Below are positions 11,090 through 19,058 of a DNA stretch of 64,000 nucleotides, one piece after another. The position numbers and the translations under genes were made by a program. Below the pieces are notes generated by a model. That model ran no database searches and was not told where the DNA came from. It worked only from the letters and a program-made list of their open reading frames with translations. Within the stretch, counting starts at the first letter, position 1. The number at the start of each line of letters is the position of its first letter. Source of the stretch: Actinomycetospora endophytica (lineage in GTDB: Bacteria > Actinomycetota > Actinomycetes > Mycobacteriales > Pseudonocardiaceae); contig NZ_JAJNDB010000003.1 in NCBI RefSeq assembly GCF_021026375.1, positions 310,001 through 374,000 of the forward strand. Direction: 5' to 3'.

Positions 11090-12655
11090 TCAGGCCTCCC
11101 CGAGGGCGGTGGTGTCGGTGGCGGTGGTGTCGGTGGCGGTCTCCTCGCGTGCGTGCGCGGCGACGACCCCGGTCTTGTGTCGCTGGACGAGCCAGTAGTA
11201 GGCGAACCCGGCGCCGAGGATGACCCCCGGGAGCAGGATGCCGCCGTACTGGAGATACCAGTGGAACGGCTCGGTGGCGTTGTAGACCTCGTTGCGCGGC
11301 CAGGCGAGGTTCACCGTCATGACCCCGCCCCAGATCACGGCGAGGATGTTGACGGGGATCCCCCAGCGGCCGAGCGAGAAGGCACCCTCGCGCGGCTCCC
11401 ACTGTCCGCGGAGCCGCTTGACGAGCATCGGCACCGTGACCAGCAGGTACGCCGTGTAGATCATGATGATCGCGATCGAGGTGACCACGGTGTAGATCTG
11501 CGGGCTGAACGTCACGAACAGCAGCACGACCGCGATGACGCCGATGGACACCGACGCGACGATCGGGGTGCCGAAGCGCGGGCTGATCGTGCACAGCCGC
11601 TCGCCCGCGGGCAGGTTGTTGTCCCGGCTCATCGCGAAGGCCAGCCGGATCGCGGCCGCGTGCACCGCCAGCGCGCAGACGATCACCGCGACGGCCACCG
11701 CCACGAGGATCACCTTGCCCAGCGGCCCGCCGAGCACGGCGAGGACCAGGGCCTGCAGACCGCCGAGCGAGCTGAACGCGGGATCGGACAGGTCCGGCGC
11801 CGACATCAGCGCGAACAGCAGGATCAGGCCGCCGAGCAGGAACGAGAAGAACAGCGCCCGCAGGATCGCCTTCGGGGCGTTGCGGCGCGGGTCGTGCGAC
11901 TCCTCGGCCAGCGACGACGCGGTGTCGAACCCGTACATGACGTACAGCGAGGCGAACATCGCCACGAGGAAGGCGCCCGCGTAGCCGAGTGGTCTGCCGC
12001 TCGCGTCGATACCGCCGGTGTCCAGCACCACCTGGGGACCGCGCACGATGTTGACGGCCAGCAGGATGATCAGCACGACGGCGGCGATGAGCTCGATGAA
12101 CACGCCCGCCGAGTTGATCTGCGCCATGAGCTTGGTGCCGAAGGCGTTGATCGCCGTGGTGAACACGATGAGCAGCGTCGCGAGGATGACCCCGTTGAGG
12201 GCCTCCGCGGTGGTGTCGTCGGGCCCGCTCTTGGCGATGAACTGGAAGCCCGACCAGAGCTGCGGCAGCGTGGCCTGCAGCGCCAGCGCGACCGCCGCGA
12301 TCGAGACGATGGACGCGGTGAGCATCGTCCAGCCGGCCAGCCACGCGATGTGCGGGCTGGTCAGCCGCTTCGTCCAGTTGTAGATCGACCCGGCGACGGG
12401 AAAGCGTGCCGCCAGTTCGCAGAAGCACAGCGCCACCATGAGCTGGCCGAGGAACACCATCGGCCACGACCACCAGTACGCCGGGCCGCCGCTGCCGAGC
12501 CCGAAGTAGAACAGCTGGAACGTGCCGGTCAGGATCGAGATGTAGCTGATCCCGGCGGCGAACGTGTGGAAGCTGCCGAGGGACCGGACGAGGCTGGGCT
12601 TGTAGCCGAACTCGTCGATGTCTGCGCTGTCGGTCGAGCCTTCGGTGCTGCTCAC
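11090..12655 (-). CDS. APC-family amino acid/amine permease
   Basis: Integral membrane secondary transporter of the amino acid-polyamine-organocation superfamily. The 521 residues hold about twelve hydrophobic segments, starting near residue 25 with SFHTFAAGISYISILTGTF and including the conserved CFCELAARFPVAGSIYNW region of helix 2. The GTG start is chosen because its GTGA overlaps the TGA stop of the upstream aldehyde dehydrogenase gene, and the GGGAG site is correctly spaced. Placement between aldehyde dehydrogenase and GMC oxidoreductase genes argues that it imports the substrate of that pathway, such as choline or a related amine. Canonical choline importers are BCCT or ABC types, so the substrate stays open. 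Confidence 0.88.
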   Translation of the reverse strand: MSSTEGSTDSADIDEFGYKPSLVRSLGSFHTFAAGISYISILTGTFQLFYFGLGSGGPAYWWSWPMVFLGQLMVALCFCELAARFPVAGSIYNWTKRLTSPHIAWLAGWTMLTASIVSIAAVALALQATLPQLWSGFQFIAKSGPDDTTAEALNGVILATLLIVFTTAINAFGTKLMAQINSAGVFIELIAAVVLIILLAVNIVRGPQVVLDTGGIDASGRPLGYAGAFLVAMFASLYVMYGFDTASSLAEESHDPRRNAPKAILRALFFSFLLGGLILLFALMSAPDLSDPAFSSLGGLQALVLAVLGGPLGKVILVAVAVAVIVCALAVHAAAIRLAFAMSRDNNLPAGERLCTISPRFGTPIVASVSIGVIAVVLLFVTFSPQIYTVVTSIAIIMIYTAYLLVTVPMLVKRLRGQWEPREGAFSLGRWGIPVNILAVIWGGVMTVNLAWPRNEVYNATEPFHWYLQYGGILLPGVILGAGFAYYWLVQRHKTGVVAAHAREETATDTTATDTTALGEA

Positions 12656-14142
12656 GAACCACTCCCTTGGCTGGAAGAGGGGAACCAGCCGGTCGGACCC
12701 GGCCGGGTGTTCGTCCAGATGTGCTTGGGCTCCTGGTACTCGGCCAGGCCGGCACGTCCGAGCTCGCGCCCGAACCCGGAGTGGCCGAAGCCGCCCCACT
12801 CCGCGGCGGGCACGTACGGCCCGAAGTCGTTGATCCAGATCGTGCCGTGCCGCAGGCGCGCGGCGACCTCCTCGCACGTCCCGTGGTCGGCGGAGAACAC
12901 CGCGCCGGCCAGGCCGTACTCGGTGTCGTTGCCGATGCGGACGGCGTCGTCGAGGTCGGTGAAGGTCTCGACGGTGAGCACCGGCCCGAACGACTCCTCG
13001 TGCACGACGGTCATGTCCTGGGTGCAGCCGTCGAGGATCGTCGGGGGGTAGAAGAAGCCGTCGGCCAGGCGCGGGTCCTTCGGGCGCTCACCGCCGCAGC
13101 GCAGCACCGCGCCCTCGGCGATCCCCTTCGCGACATAGGCCTCCACCTTGTCCCGGTGCGCCGCGGAGATCAGCGGGCCGGTCTCGGTGGCGGGGTCGTC
13201 GGGCCCGCCCATGACGATGCGTTGCGCGCGTTCGACCAGGTCGTCCACCACGCGGTCGTGCGCCGACTCCTCGACGACGAGCCGCGCGCCGGCCGAGCAC
13301 ACCTGCCCGGAGTGCAGGAAGATCGCGGTGAGGGCGTTGTCGACGGCGGTCTCGTGGTCGGCGTCGGCGAAGAGCACGAACGGGTTCTTCCCGCCGAGCT
13401 CCAGGGCGATCTTCTTGACGGTCGCCGCCGCGTTCGCCATGAGGATCTTCCCGGTGGCGAGGCCCCCGGTGAAGCTGACCATGTCGACGCGGGGGTCGGT
13501 CGACAGCGGGGCGCCCGCGGTGGCCCCGGGGCCCAGGACGAGGTTCGCGACGCCGGGCGGGACGCCCGCCTCCTCCAGCAGCTCGACGAGGATGATCGCG
13601 GTGTGCGGGGTGAGCTCGCTGGGCTTGAGCACGAACGTGCACCCGGCCCCGAGCGCGGGCGCGACCTTCCAGGCCGTCTGCAGCAGCGGGTAGTTCCACG
13701 GCGTGATCAGCGAGCACACGCCGACCGGGTCGTGGACGACCTTGCTGCGCGCGGTGGCGTTGCCGGTGTCGACGAGCCGTCCGTCGTCGGTCGCCGTGAG
13801 CTGTCCGAACCACCGGAAGCAGTTCGTGATGTCGTCCATGTCGATCTCGGACTCGGCGACCCGCTTGCCGGTGTCGAGGGTCTCGGCGCGGGCCAGCCGG
13901 TCGCGGTCGCGCTGGAGCAGGTCGGCGACGCGCAGCAGCAGCGCTCCGCGCTCGGGAGCGGGGACGTTCGACCAGCGCCCGTCGTCGAACGCGGTCCTGG
14001 CGGCTCCGATCGCGCGCTCGGTGTCCGCCGGCCCGGCCTCGCTGACCTCGGCCACGAGCCGGCCGTCGGCCGGACAGCGGATCTCGCGGTGGGCGCCGTC
14101 CTCGGCGTCCGTCCACGTCCCGTCGATGTAGAGCTGCCCCAC
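12652..14142 (-). CDS. NAD-dependent aldehyde dehydrogenase (betaine-aldehyde dehydrogenase-like)
   Basis: Predicted cytoplasmic oxidation of an aldehyde such as betaine aldehyde to the acid. The 496 residues match the ALDH family. Catalytic Cys282 is in GQVCSAG and general-base Glu248 in LELGGKNP. The usual FTGS nucleotide motif reads FTGG. The GTG start has a GGAGA site five bases upstream and gives the normal N-terminus (GQLYIDGTWTDAEDG). It is the first gene of the operon and shares a 4-base overlap with the permease. The promoter region holds a long inverted repeat facing a divergent TetR gene, as in bet regulons. BetB is favoured by context. Confidence 0.88.
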   Translation of the reverse strand: MGQLYIDGTWTDAEDGAHREIRCPADGRLVAEVSEAGPADTERAIGAARTAFDDGRWSNVPAPERGALLLRVADLLQRDRDRLARAETLDTGKRVAESEIDMDDITNCFRWFGQLTATDDGRLVDTGNATARSKVVHDPVGVCSLITPWNYPLLQTAWKVAPALGAGCTFVLKPSELTPHTAIILVELLEEAGVPPGVANLVLGPGATAGAPLSTDPRVDMVSFTGGLATGKILMANAAATVKKIALELGGKNPFVLFADADHETAVDNALTAIFLHSGQVCSAGARLVVEESAHDRVVDDLVERAQRIVMGGPDDPATETGPLISAAHRDKVEAYVAKGIAEGAVLRCGGERPKDPRLADGFFYPPTILDGCTQDMTVVHEESFGPVLTVETFTDLDDAVRIGNDTEYGLAGAVFSADHGTCEEVAARLRHGTIWINDFGPYVPAAEWGGFGHSGFGRELGRAGLAEYQEPKHIWTNTRPGPTGWFPSSSQGSGS

Positions 14143-14174
14143 GGTTCTCCTGCCAGGGTCGATGTGAGCTGGGC

Positions 14175-14207
14175 GTACGAACGTACAACCGGGGTGTACG
14201 TATGTAC
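14175..14207. promoter_or_regulatory. Inverted-repeat operator between aldehyde dehydrogenase and TetR genes
   Basis: Arms 14175-14187 (GTACGAACGTACA) and 14195-14207 (TGTACGTATGTAC) are inverted copies with two mismatches across a 7-base spacer. The right arm with the next base is itself a near palindrome, TGTACGTATGTACA. The site lies 33 bases upstream of the dehydrogenase start and just upstream of a TATACT -10 box for the divergent regulator. It probably binds the TetR protein encoded next door and represses both directions. Confidence 0.75.
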
Positions 14208-14233
14208 AGGTGCGGTACCGCGGTCGGTATACT
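14203..14233 (+). promoter_or_regulatory. Promoter of the TetR/BetI-like regulator
   Basis: TATACT at 14228-14233 is a good -10 box. TGTACA at 14203-14208 is a possible -35 at a long 19-base spacing and lies inside the right arm of the inverted repeat. Repressor binding there would block RNA polymerase, giving autoregulation. The expected start site near 14240 excludes translation from the ATG at 14210. Confidence 0.55.
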
Positions 14234-14269
14234 CGTCGTGCCGATCTTGCGACGGAGAGTGACACGGAG

Positions 14270-14857
14270 ATGCGGGAAGCACCTTGGGACACGGCGGGCC
14301 GGCCGGCGGTGCGGGCCGACCCCTCCCGCCGTGAGCGGATCGCGCGCGCGGCCATCTCGGTGGTGGCCGAGCGCGGCGTCGACGGGCTCACCCACCGCGC
14401 TGTGGCGGCCGCCGCCGACGTCCCGCTCGGCTCGACCACCTACCACTTCCAGACCCTCGACGATCTCCTCGAGGAGGCCCTGCGACACGCCGCCGACGAC
14501 AACATCGGCGCGATCCGTGCCTGGGAGTCGGGCCTCGCCCCGGACGGGGCCTTCGCCGAGGCCATGACCGATCTCGTGATGGGCTACGTCGGCGAGAACC
14601 GGAGCCACACGGTCGTCGAGTACGACCTCTACATCGCCGCCCTCCATCGGCCGGCCCTCCGACCGGTCAGCGCGGCGTGGGACAACGCCCTCGTCGAGGT
14701 GTTCGGCCGCCGGACCGACCCGCTGACCGGCCGGGTGCTCGCGGGACTCTTCTGTGGCCTGCTGATGCAGTCGGCGATGGCCGATCCGCCCCCGTCCGCC
14801 GAGGCGATCCGGGAGGTCTTCCGCCGCGCCATCGAGGGTCCGCACACGGCCGCCTGA
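14270..14857 (+). CDS. TetR-family regulator, BetI-like by context
   Basis: DNA-binding repressor of 195 residues. The helix-turn-helix is at about residues 35-65 (LTHRAVAAAADVPLGSTTYHF), and the C-terminal helical half should bind an effector. The ATG at 14270 is preferred over an in-frame ATG at 14210 because the predicted -10 box lies between them and a GGAGAG site sits ten bases upstream. It is divergent from the aldehyde dehydrogenase operon and probably controls it through the shared inverted repeat. By analogy with BetI the effector could be choline or betaine aldehyde; that is inference. Confidence 0.85.
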   Translation: MREAPWDTAGRPAVRADPSRRERIARAAISVVAERGVDGLTHRAVAAAADVPLGSTTYHFQTLDDLLEEALRHAADDNIGAIRAWESGLAPDGAFAEAMTDLVMGYVGENRSHTVVEYDLYIAALHRPALRPVSAAWDNALVEVFGRRTDPLTGRVLAGLFCGLLMQSAMADPPPSAEAIREVFRRAIEGPHTAA

Positions 14858-14920
14858 TCCGTGCCCCTACGATCCCGGCCACACCGGCGACGTCCGCCGG
14901 TCGTCTCACCAGGGGGACGC

Positions 14921-15307
14921 ATGGGGCGCAGGGCATGGGTCCGGTCGGTCGGCGCACTCGTAGGGGCCGCGGCGGTCCTGATCGTGGGTGCCTGTTCCAG
15001 CGACCCTCCCCCGCCCGGACCCCAGCACACCGTCGAGTTCTCGGCGACGGGGACGGCCGGTGGCACCGCCTTCGGCCGCTACGTGGGGGTCGGCTACCTC
15101 GGCAGCACGTCCGAGACCACGTTCAGCGGCCTGCCCTTCGACCTCACCCTCCCGCTGGGCTACGTGCCGCAGCCGAAGATGCAGGTGTCGCTGGTCGGCG
15201 TGCCGCCGAACTCCCGGATCTCGTGCCGGATCACGGTCGACGGGCGGGTGGTGGCGGCGCAGACCGTGACGGCGCCCGGCCAGGACGCGGTCTGCGCCGG
15301 CTCTTGA
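14921..15307 (+). CDS. MmpS-like lipoprotein
   Basis: Small exported lipoprotein of 128 residues. The N-terminus is basic (MGRRAWVRSVG), followed by a hydrophobic stretch and a lipobox-like IVGAC, so Cys25 should be lipidated. The mature part resembles the beta-rich MmpS domain, with the SCRITVDGRVVAAQTV pattern typical of that family near the C-terminus. MmpS proteins assist MmpL exporters in mycobacteria, but no MmpL gene is here. The ATG is chosen for its AGGGGGA site; an upstream in-frame start would add 20 Arg/Pro-rich residues ahead of the signal. It ends three bases before the convergent hydrolase gene. Confidence 0.75.
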   Translation: MGRRAWVRSVGALVGAAAVLIVGACSSDPPPPGPQHTVEFSATGTAGGTAFGRYVGVGYLGSTSETTFSGLPFDLTLPLGYVPQPKMQVSLVGVPPNSRISCRITVDGRVVAAQTVTAPGQDAVCAGS

Positions 15308-15310
15308 CCC

Positions 15311-16561
15311 TCACACCGGCGGCGCGAGCTCGTGCCGCTCGGCCAGCCAGGTCTCGATCTCGTCCGCGGCCAGCTGGTTGCCCGTCGGCTCGCCGGGCGC
15401 GATCGCCCCGCCGAAGTGGGTCCCGCGCACCGCGACGTGGGTGAGGTCGTCCGCGCCGAGCGCCCCGACCATGCGTGCCGAGTCGGCCGGGAACGCCGCC
15501 TGGTCGCCCGTGAGCTCGACGAACAGCGTCGGGACCCGGACGCCCGGGGCGCAGCGCGCGAAGTCCGCGTACGAGCTCAGTCCCGACCACGTCGAGAGCC
15601 AGGCCTCCGGCGTGGTGAGCCGGCCGAACCCGACCTGCCCGTAGTTGATCAGGTCCGGCCGTGCGCCGAACAGCGATCCGTAGGGCCGTTCGCTGGGGTC
15701 GAGCGAGAGGTCGACCGTCCGCGGGTCGGCGTCGGTGCGGAACACCGTGATCAGCTGCGGGGCGAGGGCGCGGCGCCGGTCGGCGGCGGTACCGGTGCGC
15801 TGGTGGGCGGCCCGGGCGTCCGCGGTGCGGGCCACCAGGGCGCGGGCGGTGGCGTCGATGCGGGCGACCCGGTCGTGCTGGGCCGCGCGGTAGCGCGCCA
15901 GGAACTCCGGCGCGTACGACGAGCTCGCGGGCGGCTCCGCGAACCCGTTGGCCGGGTCGAACGGGTCCAGCTCTCCGACCGCGGCCAGCGGATCGCGCTC
16001 GTCCGACACCGAAGGGTCGATGCAGCCGAGCAGCAGGCGCCCCTGCCCCGGGTGCGGCGCGAGGAAGACGACGCCGTCGGTCATCGGCATCTCGGCGTCG
16101 GCGAGCTTCGTCGGCCGGCCGCCCGGGGTGGTGGCGATCCGGTCGCGTCCCGCCAGCCCGGCCTGCTCGAGGTAGTAGGCGAACAGCGTGCCGCCCCCGG
16201 AGTGCCCGAGCGGCACGATCGCGGCGAACCCCTGCTCGCGCAGGAAGACCATGCCCGCCGCGACGTCGAGCAGGGCCTGCTCGTGCACCAGCGTCAGGTC
16301 GTTGTTCACCGAGCGGGTGTGCTGGGTCCAGACCGCCACGCCCGCCGCGAGCAGGGCGGGCACCAGGGCGTGGTGCGTGAGGTCCTGGCGCGGGTGCATC
16401 AGGCAGACCACCGTCCGCGCTCCCGGCACCGTGGCCAGCACGCCGCGCACCGTCGCGCCGTCCGCCGTCGTCAGCTCGTGGACGCCGGTGACGGTGGCCG
16501 CGGGCCGCTCCCCCGCGGCGATGTAGCGGCCGGCGCCGAGCTGGGAGGTGGGCGTGCTCAT
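15311..16561 (-). CDS. Alpha/beta-hydrolase fold protein
   Basis: Predicted esterase, thioesterase or C-C bond hydrolase; the substrate is unknown. The 416-residue protein carries the nucleophile elbow GHSGGGTLF with Ser in the centre, an early VVCLMHPRQDLTHHALVPALL strand-loop, a likely Asp/Glu in LFVELTGDQAAFP and a likely catalytic His in GTHFGG. The ATG overlaps the TGA of an 81-residue unknown gene by four bases, so the two are translationally coupled. It is the last gene of the leftward catabolic operon that begins with the HyuA-type gene. A role in a late hydrolytic step of that pathway is an inference from position. Confidence 0.82.
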   Translation of the reverse strand: MSTPTSQLGAGRYIAAGERPAATVTGVHELTTADGATVRGVLATVPGARTVVCLMHPRQDLTHHALVPALLAAGVAVWTQHTRSVNNDLTLVHEQALLDVAAGMVFLREQGFAAIVPLGHSGGGTLFAYYLEQAGLAGRDRIATTPGGRPTKLADAEMPMTDGVVFLAPHPGQGRLLLGCIDPSVSDERDPLAAVGELDPFDPANGFAEPPASSSYAPEFLARYRAAQHDRVARIDATARALVARTADARAAHQRTGTAADRRRALAPQLITVFRTDADPRTVDLSLDPSERPYGSLFGARPDLINYGQVGFGRLTTPEAWLSTWSGLSSYADFARCAPGVRVPTLFVELTGDQAAFPADSARMVGALGADDLTHVAVRGTHFGGAIAPGEPTGNQLAADEIETWLAERHELAPPV

Positions 16562-16803
16562 GCCGGGTCGACCCGCAGGGCGTTCTTGTCGTGCTGCACG
16601 ATCCGCCCGCCCCCCACACCCGCGACGCAGCTGTACCAGACCGCGTGCCGGCAGCCGGTCGCGCGGCGGTCGACGACGATCGCGCCGTCGGCGGAGATCT
16701 CGAAGTACGGTCCGAGCTTCCCGACGGTGACCGCGGGGTCCTCGGCGGCGACCTTCGCCACCGTGGTGTTCTCCGGGACGTCGAGGACGTAGAGCGCGGT
16801 CAC
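16558..16803 (-). CDS. Small conserved-looking protein of unknown function, 81 aa
   Basis: I do not recognise this family. The 81-residue protein starts VTALYVLDVPENTTVAKVAAE and has two cysteines, in TGCRHAVWYSCVAG. No signal peptide or membrane segment is seen. It is joined by 4-base overlaps to both neighbours: its GTGA overlaps the VOC gene stop and its TGA overlaps the hydrolase ATG. This tight coupling argues that it is a real gene working with them, perhaps as a small subunit or cofactor-handling partner. That role is speculation. Confidence 0.7.
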   Translation of the reverse strand: MTALYVLDVPENTTVAKVAAEDPAVTVGKLGPYFEISADGAIVVDRRATGCRHAVWYSCVAGVGGGRIVQHDKNALRVDPA

Positions 16804-17465
16804 TGCCGGGCCCCCTCGGTGGTCCGGGACAGCTCCCAGTCCGCCGCCCGCTCGACGATCAGCTCGGCCTTGCGGGCCAGGAGCTTGCCGAAGCTGGGCT
16901 CCGGCTCGGCCACGACGTCGAGCAGCGCGTCGATCGTCAGGGTGGCGTCGAGGTCCTCCTGCGGCGTCACCGGGCGCATCGCGCGGGTGAACTCGACCAT
17001 GTAGCCGTTCGGGTCGTGCGTGTAGATCGACTCGATGGTCTCGTGCTGGATCTGCATCTCGACCGGCCACGCGGAGTCGTCCAGCCGCCGGCGGTACTCG
17101 AGCAGGTCGTCTTGGTCGTCGACGTGGATCGCCAGGTGCCGCGACCGGACGAAGAACTCCGGCACCTCGGGCCCGAAGCCCGCGTAGACGTCCCCGCGCT
17201 CCCGGTCGTGGATCGGCTCGAGGCCGAAGTAGTAGAAGAACGCGATCCGGTCGTCGTTGCCGATGTCGAAGAAGAAGTGGATGAAGTCCGGGTGGTCCTC
17301 CGGGCCCCAGCCCGCGGCGCAGATCGAGTGCACCACCGGGAACCCGAGGGTGTCGCGGTAGAACCGCACCGTCGCCGCCGGATCGAACGTGGGGAACGCG
17401 GTGTGGTCCACCCCGCGGACCTTGTGCTCGAGCCCCGTGGCGTCCCGGCTCGTCCCGTCTGTCAT
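16800..17465 (-). CDS. VOC-superfamily protein (extradiol dioxygenase/glyoxalase-like)
   Basis: Vicinal-oxygen-chelate fold protein of 221 residues, likely metal dependent. Candidate metal ligands are the His in GVDHTAFP near residue 19, the His in RHLAIHVDD and the Glu in GYMVEFTRA, the spacing expected of one VOC module pair. A C-terminal extension of about 50 residues is helical. In an aromatic catabolic operon a ring-cleaving extradiol dioxygenase is a natural guess, but isomerases and glyoxalases share this fold. The ATG is the first Met giving a normal VOC N-terminus; a longer upstream frame is Arg/Pro-rich. It overlaps the 81-residue gene by four bases and lies 74 bases after the TetR stop. 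Confidence 0.82.
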   Translation of the reverse strand: MTDGTSRDATGLEHKVRGVDHTAFPTFDPAATVRFYRDTLGFPVVHSICAAGWGPEDHPDFIHFFFDIGNDDRIAFFYYFGLEPIHDRERGDVYAGFGPEVPEFFVRSRHLAIHVDDQDDLLEYRRRLDDSAWPVEMQIQHETIESIYTHDPNGYMVEFTRAMRPVTPQEDLDATLTIDALLDVVAEPEPSFGKLLARKAELIVERAADWELSRTTEGARQ

Positions 17466-17539
17466 GTCCTCGACCTCCCGCGTCGTCGCACGATCGTCCT
17501 CGGCAACGAGGTCGAGAGTACGGTCGTTCGGCGCTGGCG

Positions 17540-18277
17540 TCAATCTTTCGACGGTGGCGACGAAGTCGTGATGATGTGCTCGAGGTAGTCGAGGTCCTGG
17601 CGCAGCAGGTGCAGGGCGGCGGCGGGGTCGTCTGGGCGGGGTGACTCCGGCGTGCGGTCCGGGCTCTGGGCGACGAGCGCCACGGCCATCTCCGCCATCT
17701 GGTCGGCGACCTCGTCGGCCGACTGGGCGCCGCCGGGGTGGAACCACCAGGCGACCCAGTTGCACATCCCGATGAGCGCCAGCGCGGTGGTCCGGACCGG
17801 CCGCGGCCGGAACTCCCCGCTGCGCACGCCCTGGTCGACCACGCGGACGAAGCCGTCGAGCACCCGTCGCTTCGCGGTCTCGTGCGCCGTCGCCAGCTCC
17901 GGCGGCAGCTCCGACTCGGAGCGGATGACGAGTCGGAACCGCGCGGAGTGGTCCGCCTGCCGGGCGGCGATCAGCCGGACGAGCTCGCGCAGCTTGTCCG
18001 GGGCGTCGAGATCGCGCCCGGCGATCTCCTCGGCGGCGTCGGCGGGACCCGAGGTGATCTCGGTGACCAGCTGGGCGAGCAGCTGGTCCTTGTTCTTGAC
18101 GTAGTAGTAGAGCGCCGAGCGGGTCATGCCCATGGCGTCGGCGACGTCCTGCAGGCTCGTCCCCGCGAAGCCCCGCTCGGCGAACAGCCGCGTGGCCTGC
18201 TCGTATATCTGGGCCTCGACGAGCTCACGGCGGGCCGACGCACGACCGTGGGGAGCGACGGATTCCGCGGAGCTCAT
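17540..18277 (-). CDS. TetR-family transcriptional regulator
   Basis: Predicted repressor of 245 residues. The N-terminal DNA-binding domain includes GTSLQDVADAMGMTRSALYY at about residues 40-60, followed by YVKNKDQLL, the usual link to the ligand-binding helices. The C-terminal part matches the long TetR types that often bind CoA esters, though this cannot be read from sequence alone. It sits inside the leftward operon, 25 bases after the maleate-isomerase-like gene and 74 bases before the VOC gene. It is therefore the best candidate to control the promoter ahead of the HyuA-type gene. Confidence 0.88.
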   Translation of the reverse strand: MSSAESVAPHGRASARRELVEAQIYEQATRLFAERGFAGTSLQDVADAMGMTRSALYYYVKNKDQLLAQLVTEITSGPADAAEEIAGRDLDAPDKLRELVRLIAARQADHSARFRLVIRSESELPPELATAHETAKRRVLDGFVRVVDQGVRSGEFRPRPVRTTALALIGMCNWVAWWFHPGGAQSADEVADQMAEMAVALVAQSPDRTPESPRPDDPAAALHLLRQDLDYLEHIITTSSPPSKD

Positions 18278-18302
18278 GACGGGCGACGATACCGACGCCG
18301 GA

Positions 18303-19058
18303 TCAGCGGACCGGCGTCCCGGAGCGCTGCCGCAGCAGGGACCCGGCGTCGGGGAGGTCGGCGCGCACACCGAGGCTGCGCAGCAGGCAGAACGCCCCCG
18401 CCGTCGCCGCCGAGAGCACCGGCAGGCCGAACTCCGCCTCGGCGACCGGGATCAATGGGAGCGACGGCATCTGCACGCAGGCGGAGATCACCAGCGCCTC
18501 CGCCCCGGTCAGGTCGAGACCGCGGGCGGCCGCCATCACGCGGTCGCCCGGGATGCACCCCACGTCGGCGTTGTCGGCCACCTCGAGCGCGACCCAGTCG
18601 AGCACCTCCAGACCCTCGGCCTCCAGGTAGGCGACCACCTGCTCGGCGAGCGGGCGCATGTACGGCGTCACGAGTGCGATGCGCCGTGCCGGCATCGCGT
18701 GGAGCGCCTCCACGAGAGCGCCGGCGCTGGAGACGAGCCCGGCCGGCAGGCCCCGCTCCCGCAGCTGCGCCGCGACCTCCTCCTCGACCCGTCGGTGCTC
18801 GCCGGGACCGGCTGCCATCACCGCCACCAGGCACGCGTAGAGCAGCGCGTCCACGCCGGCGTCGGCGAGCTCGTCCACGCAGCGTCCGCGCTGGGCGTTC
18901 ATCGCGGCGAGCTCCTCCGGCGACACCGTGTGCATCCGCATCCGGCTGCCGTGGAAGGAGAACGTCGCGTCCGCGTGGTGGGCGAGCAGGGCCGGGATCT
19001 CGGTCTCGACCGTGACGTTCGAGCTCGGGACGATCATCCCGATGCGGTGGTGAGTCAC
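18303..19058 (-). CDS. Asp/Glu racemase superfamily protein, maleate isomerase-like
   Basis: Predicted cofactor-free isomerase, with maleate to fumarate as the most likely reaction. The 251 residues open with IGMIVPSSNVTVETEIPALL, the phrase typical of maleate cis-trans isomerases. Two candidate active-site cysteines are seen in LYACLVAVMAAG and VISACVQMPSL, as the two-cysteine mechanism requires. Arylmalonate decarboxylase and ectoine-pathway EutA relatives share the fold, so the exact reaction is not certain. The GTG start overlaps the stop of the ligase gene by four bases. Maleate is an end product of gentisate-type and nicotinate-type ring degradation, which fits the operon. Confidence 0.82.
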   Translation of the reverse strand: MTHHRIGMIVPSSNVTVETEIPALLAHHADATFSFHGSRMRMHTVSPEELAAMNAQRGRCVDELADAGVDALLYACLVAVMAAGPGEHRRVEEEVAAQLRERGLPAGLVSSAGALVEALHAMPARRIALVTPYMRPLAEQVVAYLEAEGLEVLDWVALEVADNADVGCIPGDRVMAAARGLDLTGAEALVISACVQMPSLPLIPVAEAEFGLPVLSAATAGAFCLLRSLGVRADLPDAGSLLRQRSGTPVR

